Below are positions 1 to 8,732 of a DNA stretch of 64,000 nucleotides, piece by piece. Within the stretch, counting starts at the first letter, position 1. Every line of letters begins with the position of its first letter. This DNA comes from Streptomyces sp. NBC_01233 (lineage in GTDB: Bacteria; Actinomycetota; Actinomycetes; Streptomycetales; Streptomycetaceae): contig NZ_CP108514.1 in the NCBI RefSeq assembly GCF_035989305.1, positions 3,658,501 to 3,722,500 on the forward strand, in the 5' to 3' direction. Position numbers and translations under genes: made by a program. Under the pieces are notes generated by a model. The model saw only the letters and a list, made by a program, of their open reading frames with translations. It was not told where the DNA came from and ran no database searches.

Positions 1-1091
1 CACCCGACCGCCGCGGAGGAGTGCGCGGAGTCCTGCGCCACCTGGGCGCCGTACAGCTGGACACCATCTCGGTGCTGGCCCGCTCGCACGAGCTGATCCC
101 GTACGCACGCCTCGGCGCCGTCGGCCGCGACACCGTGGAGCGGGCGTACTGGTCCGACCGGCACGCCTTCGAGTACTGGTCGCACGCGGCCTGCATCCTC
201 CCCATCGAGGAATGGCCGCATTTCGCCTTCCGCCGCCGGGCCAACCGGGCGCGCGGCCACCGCTGGCACATCCTCGAGGACAAGCAGCACTCGACGCGGG
301 CGGTCCTGGACCGGCTGAAGGCGGACGGCCCGCTGACCTCCACCGAGCTGGGCGGCGCCAAGAACGGCGGAGAGTGGTTCGAATGGTCCGAGACCAAGAT
401 CGCGGTGGAGTGGCTGCTCGACACCGGCGAGGTGGTGTGCAGCGAGCGCCGCGGCTGGAAGCGGGTCTACGACCTCCCCGAGCGGGCCGTTCCCGGCCGG
501 CTGCTCCACGACGACCTGGACGACCGCGAGTGCATGCGCCGCCTGGTCGCCCTGGCCGGCCGGTCCCTGGGCGTCGGCACCCGCGCCGACATCGCGGACT
601 ACCACCGCCTCAAGGGGGAGCAGGTCGACGCGGTGATCGCCGACTCCGGGCTGGTCCCGGTCGAGGTCGGGGGGTGGTCCAAGCCCGCCTGGGCGGACCC
701 CGCCGCCCTCGCCACGGTCCCCCGGGGCCGCCACCGCACGACGCTGCTGTCGCCCTTCGACTCCCTGGTCTGGGACCGCCCCCGCACGGAGCGGATCTTC
801 GGCTTCACCCACCGCCTGGAGGCGTACGTCCCCAAGCCGAAGCGGATACACGGGTACTTCGCGATGCCGCTGCTGGCGGGCGGCCGGTTGCAGGGCCGGG
901 TGGACCCGGCCCGCGAGGGCCGCACGCTGGTCGCCCGGCAGCTCTCGTTGACCTCACCGAAGGCCGCGGGCCCGATGGCGCAGGCCCTGCGGGAAGCGGC
1001 GGAGTGGGTCGGCTGCGAGGACGTGCGGATCGAGCGCGCGGGCTCGCCCGCGCAGGCGGCGGCCGTCACGGCGGAGCTCGCCGCCCTCTAG
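1..1091 (+). CDS. YcaQ-type winged-helix DNA glycosylase, 5' truncated by the window
   Basis: About 360 residues are visible and the reading frame is open to the window edge, so the true start lies upstream. The first visible GTG at 21 falls inside the conserved N-terminal part (GVRGVLRHLGAVQLD) and is unlikely to be the start. The LGAVQLDTISVLARSHELIPYARLG stretch, the R..HAFEYWSHAACILP block and the SPFDSLVWDRPRTERIFGF block near the end match the HTH_42 / YcaQ family. YcaQ (AlkX) unhooks DNA interstrand crosslinks in Escherichia coli. The role here is inferred by family membership. It is convergent with the response regulator gene, with only 35 bp between the two stops. Confidence 0.85.
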   Translation, partial: PDRRGGVRGVLRHLGAVQLDTISVLARSHELIPYARLGAVGRDTVERAYWSDRHAFEYWSHAACILPIEEWPHFAFRRRANRARGHRWHILEDKQHSTRAVLDRLKADGPLTSTELGGAKNGGEWFEWSETKIAVEWLLDTGEVVCSERRGWKRVYDLPERAVPGRLLHDDLDDRECMRRLVALAGRSLGVGTRADIADYHRLKGEQVDAVIADSGLVPVEVGGWSKPAWADPAALATVPRGRHRTTLLSPFDSLVWDRPRTERIFGFTHRLEAYVPKPKRIHGYFAMPLLAGGRLQGRVDPAREGRTLVARQLSLTSPKAAGPMAQALREAAEWVGCEDVRIERAGSPAQAAAVTAELAAL

Positions 1092-1126
1092 GCCTCGTGC
1101 GGGCGGCAGGGCCCGGTCGGTGCGGG

Positions 1127-1879
1127 TCAGCGGATTTCGAGGATCTTCTCGCGCATCGCGTAGACCACGGCTTCCATCCGGGAGTGCAGCTGCAGCTTCT
1201 CCAGGATGTTGCGGACGTGGTTCTTCACGGTGTTCTCCGAGATGAACAACTCCTTGGCGATGTCACGGTTGTTCATGCCGGTGGCCACCAGCTTGAGGAC
1301 CTCCAGCTCCCGGTCCGTCAGCCTCGGCGCCGGCACCAGCCGGCGCTCGTCGGTCCGCTGGATCATCGACTTGAACTCGGTGAGCAGCTTCGACGCCATC
1401 GAAGGGCTGATCTGCGACTGGCCGTCGGCCACCGCCCGGATCGCCGTGGCCACCTCGTCCGTCGAGATCTCCTTCAGGAGGTACCCGGTCGCGCCCGCCT
1501 TGATCGCGTCGTAGAGGTCCGCCTCCTCGTCGCTGATCGTCAGCATGATGATCTTGGCGGAGGGGGCCACCTCCTTGATCGAGGTGCACGCCTCGATGCC
1601 GCCGCGCCGGGGCATCCGCACGTCCATCAGCACGATGTCCGGCAGCAGATCGGCCGCCTTGTCCACCGCCTCCGCGCCGTCCCCGGCCTCGCCGACGACC
1701 TGGATGTCCTCCTCCTGCGCGAGGACGATCTCCAGACCCCGCCGGAAGAGTGCGTGGTCGTCGACCACGAGCACCCGGATCGGTTCGCCGGCCGGCGAGC
1801 CGGCGGGCTCCGCCGACGGGTCCGCGCCGCGGCAGCCCGCGCCGTCGTCCCCGCGCACCGGCCCGAAGCTGTCCGCCAT
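1127..1879 (-). CDS. Orphan NarL/LuxR-family response regulator
   Basis: 250 residues. The ATG at 1879 is preceded by GGGGAGGAACG, a strong ribosome binding site, and is preferred over the longer open frame. A flexible head of about 32 residues leads into a receiver domain (acidic pocket D40-D41, phospho-acceptor D86 in the LMDVRMP motif, K near LLKE). A LuxR helix-turn-helix follows (LTDRELEVLKLVATGMNNRDIA...ENTVKNHVRNIL). No histidine kinase is adjacent, so it is an orphan regulator or has a distant partner. It is the last gene of the minus-strand run, about 190 bp after hpf. The same regulator sits next to hpf in other Streptomyces (recalled synteny). Confidence 0.9.
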   Translation of the reverse strand: MADSFGPVRGDDGAGCRGADPSAEPAGSPAGEPIRVLVVDDHALFRRGLEIVLAQEEDIQVVGEAGDGAEAVDKAADLLPDIVLMDVRMPRRGGIEACTSIKEVAPSAKIIMLTISDEEADLYDAIKAGATGYLLKEISTDEVATAIRAVADGQSQISPSMASKLLTEFKSMIQRTDERRLVPAPRLTDRELEVLKLVATGMNNRDIAKELFISENTVKNHVRNILEKLQLHSRMEAVVYAMREKILEIR

Positions 1880-2072
1880 CGTTCCTCCCCCTGCATGTGC
1901 TGAGCTGCTGGGCCAACCGGACACACACCGTGGCCGGTTGACTGCCCGCCATGATTCCATGCCCGCGCCACGGCGCGGGGGGCCGTCGAAGACCCGCCTG
2001 GCGCAATACCCGTCATGCAGGTGCCCCCGCGCGGACGCCGGAGCGTCTGCGCGGGGGCAACGAATGGTTGGT

Positions 2073-2768
2073 TCAGCCGCCGAGCGCGCCGCCGGCGCCG
2101 CCTCGCGGCTCCTCCGAGCTGGAGGCACCGTCGGGGTTCACGTGGATGACGCCGTAGTCGTATGCGTGACGTCGGTAGACCACGCTGGGCAGCTTCGTCT
2201 CGGAGTCGACGAACAGATAGAAGTCGTGGCCGACCAGCTCCATCTCGTACAGAGCCTGGTCGAGCGACATGGGTGCGGCCGAGTGGGTCTTCTCGCGGAC
2301 GATGAGCGGGCCTTCGCCCTGCACTTCGATGGACCCGATCCGAGTGATCGGAACCCCGTCCGTCTTCTCCTCGGTGACCACCTGGCCGCTGCCGTTGAGC
2401 GAGGCGACGCCCGGCACGACGTCGGCGACCTCTGCCGCCGAGAGCCGGCCGTTGCCACGGCGGGTGTAACGCTTGTCGTGCTGCTTGCGCAGCCGGGCCT
2501 CCAGCTTGTCCTGAGCGAGGTCGAGCGCCGCGTACGCGTCGGCGGCGGCGGCCTCGGCCCGGATCACCGGGCCCCGCGAACGCAGGGTGATCTCCACGCG
2601 GTCGGAACGGTCGGCCTGGCGCGGGTTGTGCTCCTTGGACACCTCGACGTCCAAGCTGATCACCTTGGCGTCGAGCTTCTGGATCCGCTCGGGATTCAGC
2701 TTCTCGGCCACGTGCTTGCGGAACCGCTCGGGCACCTCGGTCTTGCGGCCCTTGACGACGATGTCCAC
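2073..2768 (-). CDS. hpf: Long ribosome hibernation-promoting factor
   Basis: 231 residues from a GTG at 2768 preceded by GGAACGGAGTTCTGC. The frame runs 44 codons further upstream, but the family begins at DIVVKGRKTEVPERFR. The N-terminal domain (about 1-110) is the RaiA/YfiA fold that binds in the 30S decoding region. A charged linker leads to the C-terminal dimerisation domain (about 170-225, with LDQALYEMELVGHDFYLF...SVVYRRHAYDYGVIHV) that pairs two 70S particles into 100S dimers. Long HPF stores ribosomes in stationary phase and dormancy. The 292-bp gap to comF suggests its own promoter. Confidence 0.93.
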   Translation of the reverse strand: MDIVVKGRKTEVPERFRKHVAEKLNPERIQKLDAKVISLDVEVSKEHNPRQADRSDRVEITLRSRGPVIRAEAAAADAYAALDLAQDKLEARLRKQHDKRYTRRGNGRLSAAEVADVVPGVASLNGSGQVVTEEKTDGVPITRIGSIEVQGEGPLIVREKTHSAAPMSLDQALYEMELVGHDFYLFVDSETKLPSVVYRRHAYDYGVIHVNPDGASSSEEPRGGAGGALGG

Positions 2769-3060
2769 GCAGAACTCCGTTCCCGGATAGCTCCGCCCGA
2801 CGGGGCGAAGCGTCTCCCTTTCGCACCAGACTCCGGTGAAGGCCGGAGCCTCGGACTTGGCGGCTTTCACCTCCTCCTCCCCCATCGGCAAGATCAACAC
2901 CCACCGACTTCGGAGTCGGGAGACAGCCTCCTGAGTTCCTTACAACCGAACATATCCCTCTATGGCGGTTGTCGGCACCCGCTACCGGAATGTACTTCCA
3001 GTCAGGTGGCTGTTCCCTCTTACTACCTGCAACGATGGGCCTTCCCCGCCAGTTCCAAAT
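2769..3060. promoter_or_regulatory. hpf upstream region with a small hairpin
   Basis: No convincing gene lies here. The stretch separates the comF stop from the hpf start. At 2904-2919 there is a perfect 6-bp stem with a TCGG loop, which could be a weak terminator for the upstream operon or part of the hpf leader. A longer in-frame extension of hpf (to 2900) passes through it but lacks family similarity. The AT-richer part around 2930-3000 is where a promoter would be expected. No promoter is called with confidence. Confidence 0.4.
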
Positions 3061-3852
3061 CTATTCACGGGATTTTTGACCAGTACGCGTCGCAGGTCGG
3101 CGGGGCACCGCCCCGGGGAGCCACCGGAAGGAGTCCGCGGGCGCGGCGACCACGGCTGCCCGCGGCACGTCCCCCGGGCCCTCGGCCAGCCCCGCGGCGC
3201 GCACCGCCCGGGCCGCCTCCGCCAGCGTCGCCCCGGTGGTGATCAGGTCGTCCACGATGACGATCCGGGCCCCGTCCGTCAGCCGCGCCCCGTCCCGGCA
3301 CACCGCCAGCGCCCCCGCGAGGTTCTCCCGGCGCTGCCGGGCCCCGAGCCCCGCCTGGTCCGCTACGACCCGCCGCAGCCTCAGTACGGGCGCCACGCGC
3401 GCGGGAACACCGGCCCGCCGCAGCCGCCCCGCGGCGGCCAGGGCGATCCTGCGCGCCGGATCGTGCCCGCGCGCCCGGACCTGCCGCCGCGCCGACGGCA
3501 CCGGCACCAGGGCCACTTCCACCGGAGGCGGCCCCGTACGGACCGGGCCGCCCGCATCGCATGGCCGACCCGCCAGCACGGCCCCAGCGAGAGCCTCGCC
3601 GAGCACCCCGGCCAGGGGCAGCGCCCCGCGCTCCTTGTGGGCCAGCAGGAGGGCCCGTACGCCCCCCTCGTAGACGGCGGCGGCGTGCACCACCGGCAGC
3701 CCCTCGGGCCGCGGAGAAGGCCGCACCGGCCCCGCACCGGCCCCGCTCAGCGCCTCCCGGCAGCCCGCGCACACCAACACCCGGACCGCTCCGCAGCCGG
3801 CACAGTCGACCGGCAGGACCAGCCCGGCCAGCTCCTGCCACCAACCGCGCAC
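3061..3852 (-). CDS. ComF-like amidophosphoribosyltransferase-type protein
   Basis: About 263 residues from the GTG at 3852 (WWQELAGLVLPVDCAGCG). The start is uncertain because no well-spaced ribosome binding site is visible, and a longer frame from a TTG at 3921 exists. Two N-terminal CxxC-type pairs (CAGCG, CAGCR) suggest a zinc finger. The C-terminal half carries the type I phosphoribosyltransferase loop (IVIVDDLITTGATL). ComF proteins act in DNA uptake in competent bacteria and recently in ribosome-linked or DNA-processing contexts; the Streptomyces role is not established. It lies between lpqB and hpf, as in mycobacteria. Confidence 0.85.
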   Translation of the reverse strand: MRGWWQELAGLVLPVDCAGCGAVRVLVCAGCREALSGAGAGPVRPSPRPEGLPVVHAAAVYEGGVRALLLAHKERGALPLAGVLGEALAGAVLAGRPCDAGGPVRTGPPPVEVALVPVPSARRQVRARGHDPARRIALAAAGRLRRAGVPARVAPVLRLRRVVADQAGLGARQRRENLAGALAVCRDGARLTDGARIVIVDDLITTGATLAEAARAVRAAGLAEGPGDVPRAAVVAAPADSFRWLPGAVPRRPATRTGQKSRE

Positions 3853-3931
3853 CCCTCCACAGTGACGGCGGCGGACGGAGCCCGCCACCCCTGTGGACGG
3901 AGCCGGCGATCCGAGCCGCAACCGAGCCCGC

Positions 3932-3995
3932 GGCCGCAGGTCAGCCCGGGTACACCGGAGCCTGGCCGCAGGTCAGCCCGGGTACACCGGAGCCT
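3932..3995. repeat. 32-bp tandem duplication over the lpqB stop codon
   Basis: Two exact head-to-tail copies of a 32-bp unit (3932-3963 and 3964-3995), followed by the first six bases of a third. The second copy contains the final codons and stop of lpqB, and the first lies in the gap before comF. A 32-bp period changes the frame, so only one copy can be coding. It looks like a recent slippage or repair duplication. Confidence 0.9.
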
Positions 3996-5835
3996 GGCCG
4001 CCCGCCGCCACCGTGCGCCACTGCGCCCCCGGCGGCAGATACACGATCCCGTCCTCCGAGTAGGCGACGACCGGCTTCGGCTTCGACTCGTCCTCCGACG
4101 CCGCGGCCGCGACCGCGGACAGCCCGGCCGCCCCGGGCAGGCTCGCCGCGACCATCGAGCCGTCCGCCAGCATGTAGCGGGCCTGCTGCACCCCGCCGCT
4201 CTCCCGGCCCACCACGAGCAGCCGCCCGTGCGGCGCCCAGCTCATCGTCGTCACGTCCGCCATCTGCGGGGCCGCCGGGCGCAGCTCGCGCACCGACACC
4301 GCCGAGGCGTCGCCCTTGGCGTCGGGCCGCTCTATCCGCCCGACGTACAGGTTCTTGCGGCTGTTCTTCTCCACGAGCAGCGCGATCCGCACCCCGTCGG
4401 AAGAGGCCTTCAACGAGGCGATCCGCCCGCCGTCCAGCCCGGCCACCTGCACCTTCTCCGGGGTCCCGGCCCCGCCCGGCACCCGCCACAATCCCGGGTG
4501 CTGCGCATCGCCGTCCGCGACCCACAGGTCACCGGCCGCGTCCCAGCTGGGCGCCGTCAGCGTGCTCCCCTTGCCGACCGGCAGCGGCTGCGGCATGGGC
4601 CCGCCGCCCACCAGGGGCACCACGTACAGCCCGTGCCCGTCCTGGGAGACCACGGCCGCGCGCCGCTCGTCGTAGGTCACGGCCGCCGAGCCGACCTTGA
4701 AGGCGGGCAGGGTGGTCAGCGGCCCCGGCAGCGCCTCGGCCCGCGGCGGTTCCTCGCTGGTCACGTCCAGCTTCATCCGGACCAGCCGCTTCTCGTTGTC
4801 GACGAAGTACTGGTAGTCGGGGATCCGCGGCCGGTTGGCGATCGCGGCCGCGTTCAACTCGGTCACCGAGCACAGCGAGGACGACTTGTCGTCGGAGCGC
4901 AGGATCTCGACCTGGTCGAGCCGGGAGCCCGTCAGGTCCTTGACCGTGTAGAGGAGTTGGGTGGCCATCTTCTTGCACTGCGGCTGGGCGACGTTGTCGG
5001 CCTTGTCGTTGAGCGGCACCCGCAGCGTGTTCTGGCCGTCGTACGAAAGGGACTTGGTGCCCTCGCGCAGTTCCGTACCGCTGGGGAAGCTGGACTCGAC
5101 GACGGGGCCGAGCCATCTGGACGGCCCGGCGAGCAGCGACTGCACCGTCTGCGTGGTGGGGTCCATCCGCGAGTCCGGATCGGTGCGCTGGCGCACGTAG
5201 ACGGGGTCGGCGACGAGCGTGCCGCCCGCGAAGTAGTACTTGTTGACCGGCATGTAGATGCGCTGGAAGTCCGACTCGCTGAGCACGAGGCCGTTGGGCG
5301 GCTGCGAGATCCGCCACTGCTTGTCCTCGTCCTGGACGAGCTGGAGGTACTCCTCGTACTTCTCGCCGCCGGTCTGCGGCTGGTACGCGCTGCGCTCGTC
5401 CACGGTCGCGAGCTTCGTGCCGGTCACCTTCCAGCGCGGCCCGTCCGGGTCCTTCTCGCCGCGGATCGAGACCCGGTCGAGGCCGGACGAGAGCACGGTG
5501 ACGGCGGAGCTGGGCTTCCAGCTCTTCGCAGCCTCCTCGGTGAGGTACTTGCGGGCGGTCTCCAGCTGCGGATCGTCGCTGGTCATCGCCTCCAGGAAGC
5601 CGTCGACGATGTCGGCCGCGCTCGCCTTGTCGGCGGGCGGCACGCCGAAGACGCGAACCTGGGAGTCGACGCCCTGCGAGGCCTGCACCGGGCGGATCTC
5701 GCCGTGGTCGGGCATGGAGGCGCAGCCGGCCAGCAGCAGCCCGGCCGTGCCGAAGGCGTACGCCCGCAGGGTGCGCAGCCGCCGGCCCCGTACCCGCACG
5801 CCCCCGGGCCGCGCGTTCTCGGGCTCAGCGTCCAT
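3973..5835 (-). CDS. lpqB: Lipoprotein LpqB, accessory of MtrAB
   Basis: 620 residues. The ATG at 5835 follows AGGAGGACCGAGCCG. A basic N-terminus and hydrophobic stretch end in the lipobox LAGC with lipidated C38. An NTF2-like N-terminal region and a GerMN sporulation/germination module occupy roughly residues 60-340, and the C-terminal half is the LpqB beta-propeller. LpqB binds the sensor MtrB and modulates its signalling; loss affects cell division and sporulation in actinobacteria. The start overlaps the mtrB stop by 11 bp, indicating translational coupling. The 3' end lies in a 32-bp tandem duplication. Confidence 0.95.
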   Translation of the reverse strand: MDAEPENARPGGVRVRGRRLRTLRAYAFGTAGLLLAGCASMPDHGEIRPVQASQGVDSQVRVFGVPPADKASAADIVDGFLEAMTSDDPQLETARKYLTEEAAKSWKPSSAVTVLSSGLDRVSIRGEKDPDGPRWKVTGTKLATVDERSAYQPQTGGEKYEEYLQLVQDEDKQWRISQPPNGLVLSESDFQRIYMPVNKYYFAGGTLVADPVYVRQRTDPDSRMDPTTQTVQSLLAGPSRWLGPVVESSFPSGTELREGTKSLSYDGQNTLRVPLNDKADNVAQPQCKKMATQLLYTVKDLTGSRLDQVEILRSDDKSSSLCSVTELNAAAIANRPRIPDYQYFVDNEKRLVRMKLDVTSEEPPRAEALPGPLTTLPAFKVGSAAVTYDERRAAVVSQDGHGLYVVPLVGGGPMPQPLPVGKGSTLTAPSWDAAGDLWVADGDAQHPGLWRVPGGAGTPEKVQVAGLDGGRIASLKASSDGVRIALLVEKNSRKNLYVGRIERPDAKGDASAVSVRELRPAAPQMADVTTMSWAPHGRLLVVGRESGGVQQARYMLADGSMVAASLPGAAGLSAVAAAASEDESKPKPVVAYSEDGIVYLPPGAQWRTVAAGGQAPVYPG

Positions 5836-7810
5836 CGGCTCGGTCCTCCTGTTGTGCCTGGTCGGCCGGGCGGGCCACCACCCGGGCCCCGTTGCCCGGC
5901 AGGGCCGTCGGGTCGGCGGGCACCGGCAGCGCTCCGGTGACCGGCGACCGCGGCGGTATCGGCGACCGGTCGCCGGGTTCCGGGGCGGGTCGGTCCGCCG
6001 TCCGGCCCGCAGCCTCGGCGGCGGCCCTGGCCCGGTTGGCCCGTGAGTCCTCGGGTTCCAGCGGGATGGGCGAGCCCCGCAGCGGCTCGTCGGCCGTGCG
6101 CGGCAGGGTCAGGCGGAACTGCGAGCCGCCGCCCGGCTCGCCCCAGGCCTGCAGCCAGCCGCCGTGCAGCCGGGCGTCCTCGACCGCGATGGACAGTCCG
6201 AGGCCGGTCCCGCCGGTCGTGCGCGCCCGCGCCGGGTCGGCCCGCCAGAAGCGGTTGAAGACGCGGGTGGCCTCGCCGGGCTTCAGCCCGACGCCGTAGT
6301 CCCGTACGGCGACGGCCACGGCCCCGCCCGCGGACGCCAGCCGGACCACCACGTCGCGGCCCTCACCGTGCTCCACGGCGTTGACGACGAGGTTGCGCAG
6401 CACGCGCTCGACGCGCCGCGAGTCGGCCTCGGCGATGACCGGCTGGGTGTCGCCGAGGACCCGGATCCGCGTGCCCTTGTGCTCGGCGAGCGGCTCGGCC
6501 CCGTCGATGACGCGGCGCACGACGTCCCGCAGGTCGATCGGCTCGGCCTCCAGGGCCGCGGCCCCGGCGTCGAAGCGGCTGATCTCCAGCAGGTCGGAGA
6601 GGAGCGACTCGAACCGGTCGAGCTGCCCGGCGAGCAGCTCGGCGGAGCGCGCGGTGATCGGGTCGAAGTCGACCCGGGCGTCGTGGATGACGTCGGCCGC
6701 CATCCGTACCGTCGTCAGCGGGGTCCGCAGCTCGTGCGAGACGTCCGAGACGAACCGGCGCTGCATCCGCGACAGCTCCTCCAGCTGCTGGATCTTCAGC
6801 TGGAGGTTCTGCGCCATCTTGTTGAAGGCCTCGCCCAGGCGGGCGATGTCGTCCTCGCCGGTGACCTTCATCCGCTCCTGGAGCCGCCCGGCCGAGAGCC
6901 GCTCGGCGATCCCGGCGGCCATCCGTACGGGGGTCACGACCTGGCGCACGACGAGCCAGGCGATGCCGCAGAGCAGGACGACGACGAACAGGCCCGCGGT
7001 CACGATGGTGACCTTGATCAGATTGAGGGACTCCTCCTCCTGCGTGAGCGGGAAGAGGTAGTACAGGTCGTACGGGTCCCCGTTGATGTCGGTGAGCCGC
7101 TTGCCCACGACCAGCGCCGGCTCGGGGGCCTTGTCCCCGGCCCCCGCCGTGTAGCGGATCTCGGAGAAGGTCTTGAACGCGCCGGTCGCGTGGTTGACGG
7201 CCCGGCGCAGCTTCACGGGCACGCTGGCCGTCGGATCGACGTTGCCGGAGGCGCGGGCGCCCTTGACGCCCTGCGTCCCGGGAAGGGTCTGCTCCCCGGT
7301 GCCGGCGCCGAGCGCGACGACCTCGAAGGCGGTCTGGCCGCCACTGGCCAGCTGCTTGACGAGGGAGTTCATCCAGGTGCTGGCGTCCCGGCCGACCTTG
7401 TTGTCGACGGCGTCGGGCCCGTCCACGGTGGCGGGTGCGTTGGCCTTCTCCTGCGCGACCGCGAACCCGCCCGCCGCCTGGCTCTGCGCCGCCTGCTCCT
7501 TGGCCTCGAGCAGCCCCCTGCTGACCTGGGCGATCACGACGACGCCCAGGGCGAGGACCACGGAGAGCGAGATCAGCAGGGTGGCGGCGACCACCCGGAG
7601 CTGGATGTTGCGGCGCCACAGCCGGACAGCCGGAACCAGCGGCCGGCGTACGAGGCGTACGAACAGCCGCAGCACGGGGCTGCCGGGCGCTCCGGCCTGG
7701 AACGGCCGGCCGGCCCAGAGGCTGCGCCAGCGGGAACCGCCGCGGCCACGGCCGGACGCGGCGGACGTGCCGGACTGCACCTCAGCTGGGTCCGGCCTTG
7801 TAGCCGACAC
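5825..7810 (-). CDS. mtrB: Sensor histidine kinase MtrB
   Basis: About 661 residues. Architecture: basic cytoplasmic head, membrane segment near 68-95 (LRVVAATLLISLSVVLAL), extracytoplasmic sensor region of about 160 residues, second membrane segment (FVVVLLCGIAWLVV), HAMP domain, and a HisKA domain whose SHELRTPL motif holds the phospho-accepting H359. A HATPase_c domain with N, G1 and G2 boxes ends the catalytic part, followed by a Pro/Arg-rich tail. The annotated GTG at 7810 overlaps mtrA by 29 bp; a second in-frame GTG at 7780 is an alternative start. MtrB phosphorylates MtrA and links the cell cycle, osmotic state and development. Confidence 0.95.
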   Translation of the reverse strand: MSATRPDPAEVQSGTSAASGRGRGGSRWRSLWAGRPFQAGAPGSPVLRLFVRLVRRPLVPAVRLWRRNIQLRVVAATLLISLSVVLALGVVVIAQVSRGLLEAKEQAAQSQAAGGFAVAQEKANAPATVDGPDAVDNKVGRDASTWMNSLVKQLASGGQTAFEVVALGAGTGEQTLPGTQGVKGARASGNVDPTASVPVKLRRAVNHATGAFKTFSEIRYTAGAGDKAPEPALVVGKRLTDINGDPYDLYYLFPLTQEEESLNLIKVTIVTAGLFVVVLLCGIAWLVVRQVVTPVRMAAGIAERLSAGRLQERMKVTGEDDIARLGEAFNKMAQNLQLKIQQLEELSRMQRRFVSDVSHELRTPLTTVRMAADVIHDARVDFDPITARSAELLAGQLDRFESLLSDLLEISRFDAGAAALEAEPIDLRDVVRRVIDGAEPLAEHKGTRIRVLGDTQPVIAEADSRRVERVLRNLVVNAVEHGEGRDVVVRLASAGGAVAVAVRDYGVGLKPGEATRVFNRFWRADPARARTTGGTGLGLSIAVEDARLHGGWLQAWGEPGGGSQFRLTLPRTADEPLRGSPIPLEPEDSRANRARAAAEAAGRTADRPAPEPGDRSPIPPRSPVTGALPVPADPTALPGNGARVVARPADQAQQEDRADGR

Positions 7811-8471
7811 CGCGCACCGTCACGACGATCTCGGGGCGCTCCGGGTCCTTCTCCACCTTGGAGCGCAGACGCTGCACATGCACGTTGACCAGGCGGGTGT
7901 CCGCCGCGTGCCGGTAGCCCCAGACCTGCTCCAGCAGCACCTCGCGGGTGAACACCTGCCAGGGCTTGCGCGCGAGGGCGACCAGCAGGTCGAACTCGAG
8001 CGGGGTCAGGGCGATCGAGGCACCGTCCCGCTTGACCGAGTGCCCGGCCACGTCGATGACCAGGTCACCGATGGCCAGCTGCTCGGGTGCGGGCTCCTCC
8101 GACCGGCGCAGACGGGCCCGGATACGGGCCACCAGCTCCTTCGGCTTGAACGGCTTGACGATGTAGTCGTCGGCCCCGGACTCCAGGCCCACGACCACGT
8201 CCACCGTGTCGCTCTTGGCGGTGAGCATCACGATCGGCACACCGGACTCGGCCCTGATCAGCCTGCACACCTCTATGCCGTCCCGTCCGGGCAGCATGAG
8301 GTCGAGCAGTACCAGGTCCGGCTTCGCCTCCCGGAAGGCAGCAAGTGCCTTGTCACCGTCCGCTACGAACGACGGCTCAAAACCTTCTCCACGCAGCACA
8401 ATGCCGAGCATCTCGGCCAGCGCGGTGTCGTCGTCGACGACAAGGACGCGTCCCTTCATGGTTGACATCAT
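7782..8471 (-). CDS. mtrA: Response regulator MtrA (OmpR family)
   Basis: 229 residues counted from the ATG at 8471; an ATG four codons later (MKGRVLVVDDD) is also possible because neither has a strong ribosome binding site. The receiver domain has an acidic cluster D13-D15, phospho-acceptor D57 (LLDLMLPGRDG) and the PFKPKEL lysine. The winged-helix OmpR domain contains LTPLEFDLLVALARKPWQVF and RHAADTRLVNVHVQRLRSKVE. MtrA is a global regulator of development and antibiotic production in Streptomyces and is essential in M. tuberculosis. It leads the mtrA-mtrB-lpqB operon. Confidence 0.97.
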   Translation of the reverse strand: MMSTMKGRVLVVDDDTALAEMLGIVLRGEGFEPSFVADGDKALAAFREAKPDLVLLDLMLPGRDGIEVCRLIRAESGVPIVMLTAKSDTVDVVVGLESGADDYIVKPFKPKELVARIRARLRRSEEPAPEQLAIGDLVIDVAGHSVKRDGASIALTPLEFDLLVALARKPWQVFTREVLLEQVWGYRHAADTRLVNVHVQRLRSKVEKDPERPEIVVTVRGVGYKAGPS

Positions 8472-8732
8472 CCCATTAGCTAATCGTTACCCGGCGGTGA
8501 GCTGTCCCACAGCCAAAAGGGCTGGAAATCGCCCCTCGGACCTGCGTGGAGATCAGGTCGACCAGTCTGCCCCGGATCCGGGCGACAATTGAAGGTAAGG
8601 GCTGCCGGACCTCCGGGGGGACGGCCAGGGTTACGGGGGCCTCACAATCCCCTACTCCGTTCGGGACCCCCACGTGGCACGATGGCAGCGACCGGCGCCC
8701 CCGCCGCCGCAGGTGCACGTGAAGGAGCGACG
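8472..8732. promoter_or_regulatory. Divergent intergenic region between mtrA and the membrane-protein operon
   Basis: This 261-bp region must hold promoters for both directions. Directly upstream of mtrA lies a 10-bp perfect palindrome ATTAGCTAAT (8475-8484) and next to it CGTTAC (8485-8490), which resembles one half of the GTnAC-type repeats reported for MtrA-bound sites, so autoregulation is possible. A short hairpin with a CAGCC/GGCTG stem is near 8512-8526. Nothing here is coding that I can support. Confidence 0.4.

Noticed and set aside
2962..5940. A 992-codon plus-strand frame opposite comF and lpqB
   Set aside because: Shadow of lpqB and comF; Arg/Pro/Gly-rich without domains.
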